The translations under genes were made by a program, and so were the position numbers. From assembly GCA_937892695.1 (NCBI GenBank), contig CALBJK010000005.1:1-15533 (forward strand): 15,533 nucleotides of DNA, read 5' to 3'. Under the pieces are notes generated by a model. That model was not told the origin of the DNA and ran no database searches. It saw nothing but the letters and a program-made list of their open reading frames with translations. Origin of the DNA: an uncultured Prevotella sp. (GTDB lineage: Bacteria > Bacteroidota > Bacteroidia > Bacteroidales > Bacteroidaceae). This document shows, piece after piece, positions 6,299-13,944 of the stretch. How positions within the stretch are numbered: the stretch's first letter is position 1; every line of letters starts with the position of its first letter.

Positions 6299-8224
6299 TT
6301 ATAGAGTTTCGCATTCAGATAACCATATTGCTGAAGAAGCGTCGGAGGGCATGCGCCAATCTCCTCTAGGACTAAGGCTTACGCTTCCTACTTTAGGACC
6401 GTCCGGAAGGCATGAACGCTTGAACTGTTGCGTAAAGAAACGACGGAAAAATATTGTCAACCAATGTTTTATGATCTCATCACTATATTTGCCATCCTTC
6501 TGAAAAGCTGATTTTGCCATCATGAATATCTTTGAAGGCCGGAACCCGAATCGTAAAAAATAGTATAGGAAGAAATCGTGAAGTTCGTAAGGACCTACCA
6601 AGTCTTCTGTCTTTTGCGCTATGTTTCCGTTTGAGTCTGCAGGAATAAGTTCAGGACTTATTGGCGTATCGAGTATATCAAGTAAGGTTGTACGCGAGCG
6701 CTCGTCAAGTCCTTCCTCCGCAATGTATGTTACAAGATATTTTATCAACGTTTTAGGTATGCTTGCGTTTACTCCGTACATGGACATGTGGTCGCCGTTA
6801 TATGTTGCCCATCCTAATGCAAGTTCGCTCAAGTCGCCCGTACCGATGACCAAGCCTGAGAGTTTATTGCTTAAATCCATTAATATTTGGGTACGTTCTC
6901 TAGCTTGCCCGTTTTCGTAAGTTGTGTCGTGAACGTTAATGTCTTGTCCGATATCTTCAAAATGCAGGATTACACTTTTTGAAATATTCACTTCTTGTTT
7001 GGTAACTCCCAGACTTTCCATCAGCGATATTGCATTGTTGTAGGTGCGTCCGGTTGTTCCGAATCCTGGCATTGTTACGCCAATAATGTTTTTGCGGTCA
7101 TATCCGAGCTTGTCAAATGTTTTTACGCAAACAAGTAAAGCCAATGTAGAGTCAAGCCCACCGCTTACTCCGACTATGACATGTTTGCATTTTGTATGAG
7201 TTATGCGTTTGGCTAAGCCCGCTACTTGTATGTAAAAGATCTCTTCGCAACTGTCATGCATATCTTCGTTGTTAGGAATGAAAGGGTGGGGCTGGACTGC
7301 TCTTATGAGTGTGAAATCTTTTTCTGCAATATCTTTGGTCTTTATAATCTCTACTTCGTATGTATTAGGATTGAAAAATGTAGTATTTTTTCTACGTTCT
7401 GCCCTTATTAGTTCAATGTCAATCTGGTTTACAACGAGTTGTGGATCGAAAGAAAAGCGTTTGCTTTCTGATAACAGTTTCCCGTTCTCATAGATAAGTG
7501 CATTTCCACCGTAAACAACATCCTGTGTACTTTCCCCGAAGCCGCATCCGCTATAGACATATCCGGAAATTGTTCTTGCGCTTTGTTGCGACAGAAGACT
7601 TTTCAGGTAAGAATGTTTCCCAATAAGTTCATCACTAGCAGATAGATTGAATATGACTTCAGCACCAGAAAGTGCCAGATTGTCGCTTGGAGGCATTGGA
7701 GCCCATACGTCTTCGCATATTTCAACTCCAAAATGCATTCCATTGCAAGTCTGAAAAACTTTATATTTATTGTTCACAGTGACCGTATTGCCGGCGTATC
7801 TTATTTCTGTAGGAATTAATCGGTCTGCAGATTCAAACCATCGCTTCTCATAAAATTCCCCATAATTGGGTAGGTATGTTTTCGGTATGATTGACAAAAT
7901 TATACCTTGTTGAATTATCAAGGCACAGTTAAACAGAGAACTGCCTATGCAGACTGGTGCACCGACAATACATATTATGTCTAGCTTGCGTGTGAAGTTG
8001 AGGAGGTGCATGACTGACAGTTCGGCTTGTTCTATCAGTATTTGTTGTAAGAACAGGTCTTGGCAAGTATAACCAGTTATTGAAAGTTCAGGGAATACTA
8101 TTACTTCAACATTTTTCCCTTCTGCTTGCGCAATAATGTCTTCTATTTGTCTTACATTGTAATCTGTGTCGGCAACTCTGACTGAAGGAATAGCTGAGGC
8201 GACTGTTGTGAATCCGTATTTCAT
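6299..8224 (-). CDS. nadE: Glutamine-dependent NAD+ synthetase
   Basis: Catalyses the last step of NAD synthesis: nicotinate adenine dinucleotide plus ATP and glutamine-derived ammonia. The 641 residues comprise an N-terminal nitrilase-type glutaminase (about 1-290) and a C-terminal ATP-pyrophosphatase synthetase domain (about 320-620). The glutaminase triad is visible as Glu46 (FPELSITGY), Lys115 (IPKTYLPNYGEF) and Cys170 (VEICEDVWAP), each six residues earlier than in the M. tuberculosis enzyme. The PP-loop SGGLDS is at 354-359, and GTGDLSELALGW (461-472) and KTEDLVGPYELHDFFLYY (538-555) are typical of the synthetase. The ATG lies two bases after the stop of the Smr gene. The gene appears intact and can use glutamine directly, unlike ammonia-only NadE. 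Confidence 0.97.
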   Translation of the reverse strand: MKYGFTTVASAIPSVRVADTDYNVRQIEDIIAQAEGKNVEVIVFPELSITGYTCQDLFLQQILIEQAELSVMHLLNFTRKLDIICIVGAPVCIGSSLFNCALIIQQGIILSIIPKTYLPNYGEFYEKRWFESADRLIPTEIRYAGNTVTVNNKYKVFQTCNGMHFGVEICEDVWAPMPPSDNLALSGAEVIFNLSASDELIGKHSYLKSLLSQQSARTISGYVYSGCGFGESTQDVVYGGNALIYENGKLLSESKRFSFDPQLVVNQIDIELIRAERRKNTTFFNPNTYEVEIIKTKDIAEKDFTLIRAVQPHPFIPNNEDMHDSCEEIFYIQVAGLAKRITHTKCKHVIVGVSGGLDSTLALLVCVKTFDKLGYDRKNIIGVTMPGFGTTGRTYNNAISLMESLGVTKQEVNISKSVILHFEDIGQDINVHDTTYENGQARERTQILMDLSNKLSGLVIGTGDLSELALGWATYNGDHMSMYGVNASIPKTLIKYLVTYIAEEGLDERSRTTLLDILDTPISPELIPADSNGNIAQKTEDLVGPYELHDFFLYYFLRFGFRPSKIFMMAKSAFQKDGKYSDEIIKHWLTIFFRRFFTQQFKRSCLPDGPKVGSVSLSPRGDWRMPSDASSAIWLSECETL

Positions 8225-8226
8225 AC

Positions 8227-9387
8227 TTACTTAATCGTTACTTGTGTCGCACCGTATCCATATTCTTGAAATGATGCGTCTTGGTATGGGTAGTTTTTGT
8301 ATCTGTACTTAAGTTCATGTATAATAGCTTGACGTAACACTCCTTCTCCTTTGCCATGTATGAAGATGATGCGTTTTCCCTTCTCGTTCTTATGCTCTTC
8401 AAGCGTTTTACGGAATGTGTCGATTTGGTACGTCAGAATATCGTGCGAATTCATTCCTGCTGTCGTTTCTAACAATGATGTTGCATGAAGATCTATTACG
8501 ATTTCGTCTTCGTCATGCTTTTTTGAGAACAGCTTATTCTTTTTTCCATTGTCGTATCTTCTGACATAGCTGTCCGAATCTCTTTCTGAATTCTTTTCTT
8601 CTTTTGTAGAATTATACAATTCGCGTTTTAGTTGTTTTGCATCTACAACTAACGGACGTATGGTTTTATCATTTTCTACGATAGTATACAGCAATGCATC
8701 CTGCTCGAAGAAATCGTTCTCGTGAAAGGCATGTAGTTTATAGAATTTTACTTTGTCAAGTCTTATTTGTGTGTCTATAACGGGTTTTATCATAAAATTC
8801 TTGTCACGCTTGTAGGCAATAATCTGGAATGCAATGCGGTCATACTCGTTAAGATTTCCCCTTTCTATTTCTTCTATAAAGCATTTCGTGTTTGGCTCTA
8901 TTTCTCCTGTTGAATTTAGAGTCCAACCAGCTCCTTCCGCTACGAGAAGAGCGTATCTGACGTAGTAGTTGCTGTCATTTACAAAATAACTGTCGAATGG
9001 TGTTGTCGTGAAGGAAGACGGTTCTTTAGGAACGTACGCCAAATAGCAGTTCAGAACGTCACCACCTTTTCTCTCTTCAATATATTTTCTTATTGTATTT
9101 ACATCACTTCTTTTTATGTGTGGTGTTACATCTTCTTCAAAATCTGTTTTTGGGGACTTTTTTTCTTGACGTGCATTCGACTGTTTTTGAGTAGTTTGTG
9201 CAGATTTTGAAATTACTTTGTTTGTGTCGTATTCTTCACCACTTCCTGTCACAACAATGTCCGTGATGGGAGTAGGTATCTGGAATCCGTCATTGTCTTC
9301 TACCAGTACTATGTTGTTTCCTTTAAAGCCGGCGATTGTACCTCCACCGATTTCACTTAAGAACTTTACTTTGTCACCTATTTTCAT
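8227..9387 (-). CDS. DUF2027 and Smr domain protein
   Basis: This 386-residue protein starts with a small beta-rich module (MKIGDKVKFL to about residue 47), then a charged linker (48-90), a central DUF2027 region (about 95-255), a second charged linker (258-295) and a C-terminal Smr domain (296-386). Smr motifs are IDLHA (298-302) and HGKGEG (344-349) followed by VLR. Smr domains cut nucleic acids; in other bacteria SmrB and MutS2 act on collided ribosomes. No MutS ATPase is present. A start 23 codons upstream would overlap queA, and the ATG at 9387 gives the conserved MKIGDKV start, so it is preferred. It lies 19 bases after queA and 2 bases before nadE. Nuclease function here is inferred from family. 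Confidence 0.9.
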   Translation of the reverse strand: MKIGDKVKFLSEIGGGTIAGFKGNNIVLVEDNDGFQIPTPITDIVVTGSGEEYDTNKVISKSAQTTQKQSNARQEKKSPKTDFEEDVTPHIKRSDVNTIRKYIEERKGGDVLNCYLAYVPKEPSSFTTTPFDSYFVNDSNYYVRYALLVAEGAGWTLNSTGEIEPNTKCFIEEIERGNLNEYDRIAFQIIAYKRDKNFMIKPVIDTQIRLDKVKFYKLHAFHENDFFEQDALLYTIVENDKTIRPLVVDAKQLKRELYNSTKEEKNSERDSDSYVRRYDNGKKNKLFSKKHDEDEIVIDLHATSLLETTAGMNSHDILTYQIDTFRKTLEEHKNEKGKRIIFIHGKGEGVLRQAIIHELKYRYKNYPYQDASFQEYGYGATQVTIK

Positions 9388-9406
9388 AATATTGTATTTT
9401 TTGATT

Positions 9407-10633
9407 TTATGGAATGAGAAGCGAACTGTCTCCATAGCTAAGAAAACGGAAATCATGACTTAATGCATATTGATATATCCGTTTCCAGTCGCCTTTTACA
9501 AAGGCACTGACAAGTAACAGTAATGTACTTTGTGGCTGATGAAAGTTTGTCACAAGCATTTTTACAATCTTGTAGTCGTATCCTGGAGCAATGATTATTT
9601 GTGTACTTGTATGCAACGCATTGAGATTGTTTGCATCAAGATAAGTTATTATGTTTTTTATTGCTTGGACAGGTGTGATGTCTTCGTTATCATTATCGTA
9701 GGGTTCCCATTGACCTACATGCAGCTCGTGCTCTTGCAGGTCTAAGCTTTTTGACAATTTTAGTCCTATGTAATAGAGACTCTCTATAGTCCTTACACTC
9801 GTTGTTCCTACAGCAATGGCTTCAGCATTATGGCTTACAAGTTTTTCCAGCGTCTGCCTTTTTACGCAGATGTATTCGGAATGCATTTCATGTCCTTCTA
9901 TTTTTACGCTTTTTACAGGTTTGAATGTTCCGGCACCGACATGCAGTGTTAGTTCTTCTCGGTCTATACCGTGTTTGTCGAGGTCTTCCAGAACATTCTT
10001 AGTGAAATGCAATCCTGCTGTCGGAGCGGCAACAGAACCTTTTATCTTAGAATAAACAGTCTGGTATGTCACTTTGTCGCTTTCTTGCGTTGCACGGTTA
10101 AGGTATGGTGGAATAGGCAGTTCTCCTACAGCATCAAGTATTTCAGCAAACGAGATGTTGTCGCTGTTCCATTCGAAATCAACCCATTGGCTTGTGCCGA
10201 CTTCTTTTATACGCTTGGCTGACAATGTGATATTTTTCCCGTTGATTTCAATTTGCTGATTTAGTGTACCTTCTTTCCATTTCTTCAAGTTACCTATCAT
10301 GCATAACCATGAACAATGTCCGACTGACTGAAACATAAGTTCATAATCAGCAGGTGCTGCAGGCTCTAAAAGAAATACTTCAATGAGTGCTCCTGTTTCT
10401 TTATGGAAATGAAGGCGTGCTTGAATTACTTTTGTATTGTTGAAAATCATCAAAGCTCCTTTTGGCAAGTATTTTGGAAGATTGTAGAACAAATCGTCAC
10501 TTATCTGCCCATGGTTGTATACAAGAAGCTTACTGTGATCTCGTTGTGACAAGGGAAACTTTGCAATCCGGAGATCTGGAAGGTCGTAATTATAATCCTT
10601 TATTTGAATTTGCTTAGTATCAATAGTGCTCAT
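9407..10633 (-). CDS. queA: S-adenosylmethionine:tRNA ribosyltransferase-isomerase (long form)
   Basis: QueA transfers and isomerises the ribosyl group of SAM onto 7-aminomethyl-7-deazaguanine in tRNA, giving epoxyqueuosine at the wobble position. Conserved blocks are FNNTKVIQARL (64-74), GALIEVFLLE (81-90), YQTVYSKIKGSVAAPTAGLH (190-209), HVGAGTFKPV (231-240), AVGTTSVRTIESL (274-286) and TNFHQPQSTLLLLVSAF (362-378). At 408 residues it is about 50 longer than E. coli QueA (356). It resembles a longer Bacteroidota variant starting MSTIDT...QIKDYNYDLPD. An earlier in-frame ATG at 10684 lies inside the PAP2 gene; the ATG at 10633 overlaps the PAP2 stop as TAATG and is preferred, implying translational coupling. 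The Smr gene follows after 19 bases. Confidence 0.93.
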   Translation of the reverse strand: MSTIDTKQIQIKDYNYDLPDLRIAKFPLSQRDHSKLLVYNHGQISDDLFYNLPKYLPKGALMIFNNTKVIQARLHFHKETGALIEVFLLEPAAPADYELMFQSVGHCSWLCMIGNLKKWKEGTLNQQIEINGKNITLSAKRIKEVGTSQWVDFEWNSDNISFAEILDAVGELPIPPYLNRATQESDKVTYQTVYSKIKGSVAAPTAGLHFTKNVLEDLDKHGIDREELTLHVGAGTFKPVKSVKIEGHEMHSEYICVKRQTLEKLVSHNAEAIAVGTTSVRTIESLYYIGLKLSKSLDLQEHELHVGQWEPYDNDNEDITPVQAIKNIITYLDANNLNALHTSTQIIIAPGYDYKIVKMLVTNFHQPQSTLLLLVSAFVKGDWKRIYQYALSHDFRFLSYGDSSLLIP

Positions 10634-11331
10634 TATTGGAAAATTATAGTAGATCTTATTATTGCATAAACCAATGTCAAACATAATACGGCAATACAGA
10701 TGTCAACGTCGTTATGGTCGTATCCCGACGAGGTGTATTGTGTTGACACGTATTGTGCTTTTGAAGAAATACGCCTTTCAATGCGGTAGTACAGATAATA
10801 CACCGCACTTCCGACTAAAGCTCCCCACAGCAGTCCTACAAGTATGTCGCCAGGATAGTGTAACCCCAGATAAATGCGCGTGTAACAATTTATCAAAGAC
10901 CACAATATCATTGAACAGCTTAATAATTTACTTCTGACCAAAAGACAAAAGAATATCGCGATAGAAAATGTGTTTGAAGCATGTGCAGAGAAAAATCCAT
11001 AGTCTCCGCCACGAATATTGTTGACGACATTTACTGTGTATTTTAAAATCGGATCATTGCTTGGTCGCCATCTTTCAAAGTAGGGCTTTGCAACCAAATC
11101 GGCAACAATGTCAGATAAGGCGATGCATAATACGGAACAAGTTATAATCAAAAATATCTGTCTTATATTCTCATTGTTTTTTATAATCAGGAACAATAGA
11201 GATAAATACAACGGAATCCATGTAACACCAGAAGTGAGTGTCATCATCAAATTATCAAAGGTCAGAGAGTTACAGCCGTTAAGCGACAGCAGCAAATCTC
11301 TATCAAACTCCAAAAGGTTCTGAATATCCAT
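10633..11331 (-). CDS. PAP2-family membrane phosphatase (possible LpxF-type lipid A phosphatase)
   Basis: This is a 232-residue integral membrane phosphatase of the PAP2 (type 2 phosphatidic acid phosphatase) superfamily. All three motifs are present: KPYFERWRP (Lys82 to Pro90, KX6RP), FFSAHAS (113-119, catalytic His117, with SAHA in place of PSGH), and TRIYLGLHYPGD (151-162, Arg152, His158, Asp162). Hydrophobic stretches near 36-50, 57-78, 121-133, 136-150, 163-180 and 209-226 suggest about six membrane helices. The substrate cannot be read directly: undecaprenyl pyrophosphate, phosphatidylglycerol phosphate or lipid A are all possible. Its place near queA, nadE and dipeptidyl peptidase III recalls the region of B. 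thetaiotaomicron LpxF (BT1854, from memory). The ATG at 11331 is chosen over a TTG one codon earlier. It overlaps queA by one base. Confidence 0.9.
   Translation of the reverse strand: MDIQNLLEFDRDLLLSLNGCNSLTFDNLMMTLTSGVTWIPLYLSLLFLIIKNNENIRQIFLIITCSVLCIALSDIVADLVAKPYFERWRPSNDPILKYTVNVVNNIRGGDYGFFSAHASNTFSIAIFFCLLVRSKLLSCSMILWSLINCYTRIYLGLHYPGDILVGLLWGALVGSAVYYLYYRIERRISSKAQYVSTQYTSSGYDHNDVDICIAVLCLTLVYAIIRSTIIFQ
10678..10685 (-). promoter_or_regulatory. Possible internal promoter box for queA
   Basis: The minus strand reads TATGTTTG, matching TAnnTTTG, inside the 3' end of the PAP2 gene and about 45 bases before the queA ATG. A GTTG (one mismatch to TTTG) lies about 18 bases upstream, near the -33 position. 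The match could be chance because it falls in coding sequence. Confidence 0.3.
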
Positions 11332-11345
11332 CAATTATGCCTTTC

Positions 11346-13907
11346 CTAAATTTCTTCTGTTGTTGATGTCTTAATCCATCCTTCTCTGCCGTCAGCCAGT
11401 TCTATGCCAATCCAGCCTTTCATTCCTCTGTCTGTGATATGCACTTTTGTTCCTTCATGTATAATGAAAGATTCATTGCCGTTGTCTGCTGGTGTTGCTT
11501 TCACTCCGACTGCTGGACTTATAACTATTGCATAGCTGTTGTCCTCGAATTGCATTTTTTGCTCGTATGCGAAGATATTTGATACGACGAAAAGTACGAA
11601 CATGATGATAGCACCGTAAAATCCGCATTTACGTACAGAAACTTTTGCTGTAAAAAGGAACAACAAAAGGGAAAGCAGAGCTATCACAAAACTGGCTATC
11701 GCCGTGATGCCCCAACCATCCACGCTTGTAATATTCACGAGCGAACGATACCATGTAACAAAAAACATATCATTTTGAGGTGTTATCTTGTCTATGGTCT
11801 TGTTGCTTACAAACTGCAAGTTGAACCGTATGTCATTATCACCTGGTGATAATTTCAATGCCCTTTCGTAGGCAATTATTGATTGCGTGATATTGCCTGT
11901 CCGGTAGTAGGCATTTCCAAGATTATAGTAAATGTCAGGACTCACTCCTTTCTTTAATATGCTTTGGTAATCTGTTATTGCCTGCTGGTAGTTTCCCTTT
12001 GCGTATTCTTTGTCCGCATCGTTTTTGGTTGCAGCATTGGAGACCAACGGCAATGCTATCATCAAAAGAAGTATTGCCATAGTGCGGCCTTTGCTATTTG
12101 TCTTTAATGATTTAAGCGAATTTTCTATATCCATAATGGCTGTCATTGCGGACGAGTATGTCTTGTTCATGTTTCCTGCAACATCTCCGGGTGCATAACG
12201 TTCGAATTCACATTCGTCGAGCGCACTGATGAATGTATTTATCGTGTTATCCGTTATGTCACGTTTTGTCAACTCTTCAGAAATGTTTTCTTTTGACAAT
12301 GATTCTACTGGAATATTAAGTTTGTCGCTTACATATCCCCAAAGTGCCCTCAACACTTCATCGTAAAAGTTGTCTTGCTTGCCTTTAAGCATCAGGTCGT
12401 ATGCTTTCTTCAGCCTCTTTGTCGCAATCTTGTTGGCATGTTTGCCTTTCAGTTTTACTACATCTGCGTTTTCGATGGCTTTTTGTCTGAAGATAATTAC
12501 GAGAATACCGAATACGATTAGAGGCAGCAAAAGCATAATCCAATATTCTAAAGAGCCGAACATGAATTTGCCGTTTTCTCTCACTTCTGTGTCGCCTTTT
12601 TTCAGCGGATGTATGTCTTGGTCTTTTTCAGAAAAGTCAGCCGATTCATTCGTCTTTCCGTCTCCTTTTGCAACATTTAATATTATTGGTTGTGTCTTTA
12701 TTGTTTTATATGAATTTGAACTTGTATCAAAATACGTCAATACGACAGCAGGAATTGTATATTTTCCTTGGTTACGGGGAACTGCCAAATAGTCGTAGAT
12801 CATATTTCCTTCAATCCCGTTTGTCGTAAGTTTTGTCTTGTCTGTGATTTTCGGATCATACTTGTCAAAGTCTTTAGGAAAAACAACGACGGGTTGTTTC
12901 ATAAGCTTTAAGTTTCCGACTCCGCTTACTACAACTCGTATCGTGACAGGGTCACCGGCTTTCACATGTAAATGGTTGGCTTGGGCTGTAATGTTGAATT
13001 TGCCTACGCCGCCAGAAAAACCTGCAGGCTTTTTAGGTAATGGGTCTACCACGATGTCCAGTCCGGGAGCTGTGATGTTGCGTTTCACCTCCACATATCC
13101 AGAACCTCCATTAAAGAACGCTTCAAATGGGTCTACAGAGCGGTTTTGCTGTACTACAATCCCCTTGAACGTAATACTTGGAATCCTCATTTTTCCGGTC
13201 ATCTGTGGGTACATTACGTACTGGCTCCATGTGACACAACGATAGTTTCTTCCATTGAATTTCTCTATATGGAAGCTCTTTTGCTGTGGAAGTTTTATTT
13301 CTTGAGTATGAAATCCTGTAAGGTCGGGCATTTTTCCTTCAAGAGATGTCAAATCGACCAGTGTGTACACTTTGTATGTCAACAGTATTGGTTCCTGCTC
13401 ATGCACTTCTCGCTTGTTTGCACTGACCTTGACGAAGAGGTCTTTTCCTGAAATATTTGATCCGGCGGCACGCATCTGTGGCTTTTCATCGGTGTGCATC
13501 CTCGGTGCGCCTCCGTTGTTTCGTGCTGTTCCAGATACTTTTATATGTATTGCTTTGGATGTGATGTTTTTGCCGTTGACATGTGCACGTGCCGGTGATA
13601 TGTTGTAGCTTCCGTTTTTGTCAGCATAGATGGTGTACGTGTAAGTTATAGAAGACGAACCGCTTGTGTGTCCGTTGATAATTTGATAGCTTGACTGCTG
13701 TGATGTATACGGGCCGGCAATTACTTCTAATCCCGCTGGGATGTTTCCAGCTCTGAAGTTGGATACGTTCTGTGTGTTAATCGTATATGATATTCGGAAA
13801 TTCTCGCCGGCTGCAACATGAGATGGTGCTGATACAAGAATTCTCTGTGCATTTACGGTTTGCGCATAAAAGAATATTATGAGTAGTATTTGTAATGTCT
13901 TGATCAT
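11346..13907 (-). CDS. batD: BatD-BatE fusion protein (Bat aerotolerance operon)
   Basis: The 853 residues correspond to two proteins usually encoded separately. Residues 1-20 are a signal peptide (cleavage near VNA-Q). Residues 22-445 are the BatD extracytoplasmic beta-rich region, followed by a membrane helix (455-473) and a cytoplasmic helical domain (about 485-600) with ALWGYVSDKLNIP. From Met610 the sequence looks like a whole BatE: a signal-like hydrophobic stretch MAILLLMIALPLVSNA (610-625), TPR repeats (about 628-700, YYNLGNAYYRTGNITQSI), two membrane helices (733-752, 761-780) and a bacterial SH3 domain (790-850, GVKATPAD, GWIGIELADGREGW). The frame is open throughout. It lies 37 bases after batC and 14 before the PAP2 gene. 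Bat proteins are linked to oxygen and stress tolerance, but the mechanism is unsettled. Confidence 0.93.
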   Translation of the reverse strand: MIKTLQILLIIFFYAQTVNAQRILVSAPSHVAAGENFRISYTINTQNVSNFRAGNIPAGLEVIAGPYTSQQSSYQIINGHTSGSSSITYTYTIYADKNGSYNISPARAHVNGKNITSKAIHIKVSGTARNNGGAPRMHTDEKPQMRAAGSNISGKDLFVKVSANKREVHEQEPILLTYKVYTLVDLTSLEGKMPDLTGFHTQEIKLPQQKSFHIEKFNGRNYRCVTWSQYVMYPQMTGKMRIPSITFKGIVVQQNRSVDPFEAFFNGGSGYVEVKRNITAPGLDIVVDPLPKKPAGFSGGVGKFNITAQANHLHVKAGDPVTIRVVVSGVGNLKLMKQPVVVFPKDFDKYDPKITDKTKLTTNGIEGNMIYDYLAVPRNQGKYTIPAVVLTYFDTSSNSYKTIKTQPIILNVAKGDGKTNESADFSEKDQDIHPLKKGDTEVRENGKFMFGSLEYWIMLLLPLIVFGILVIIFRQKAIENADVVKLKGKHANKIATKRLKKAYDLMLKGKQDNFYDEVLRALWGYVSDKLNIPVESLSKENISEELTKRDITDNTINTFISALDECEFERYAPGDVAGNMNKTYSSAMTAIMDIENSLKSLKTNSKGRTMAILLLMIALPLVSNAATKNDADKEYAKGNYQQAITDYQSILKKGVSPDIYYNLGNAYYRTGNITQSIIAYERALKLSPGDNDIRFNLQFVSNKTIDKITPQNDMFFVTWYRSLVNITSVDGWGITAIASFVIALLSLLLFLFTAKVSVRKCGFYGAIIMFVLFVVSNIFAYEQKMQFEDNSYAIVISPAVGVKATPADNGNESFIIHEGTKVHITDRGMKGWIGIELADGREGWIKTSTTEEI

Positions 13908-13912
13908 AAACT

Positions 13913-13928
13913 TTTCATTTTAATGAAA
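13913..13928 (-). repeat. Short inverted repeat in the batC-batD gap
   Basis: Arms TTTCATT and AATGAAA (7 bases, perfect) flank two bases, just upstream of the batD start at 13907. In RNA it would form a weak A/U-rich hairpin near the ribosome-binding region. It lacks the GC stem and U tract of a terminator and may be incidental in AT-rich sequence. Confidence 0.3.
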
Positions 13929-13944
13929 GCCGTCCTCACGTAGA

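Noticed and set aside
9388..9456. In-frame extension of the DUF2027/Smr gene to an ATG at 9456
   Set aside because: It overlaps the 3' end of queA in another frame and the added residues do not resemble the family; MKIGDKV is the expected start.
10634..10684. In-frame extension of queA to an ATG at 10684
   Set aside because: It lies within the PAP2 coding region; the TAATG overlap start at 10633 fits the family N-terminus.
13913..13928. Inverted repeat before batD as a terminator
   Set aside because: The stem is short and A/U only, with no U tract, and it lies in a 37-base gap inside a co-directional operon.
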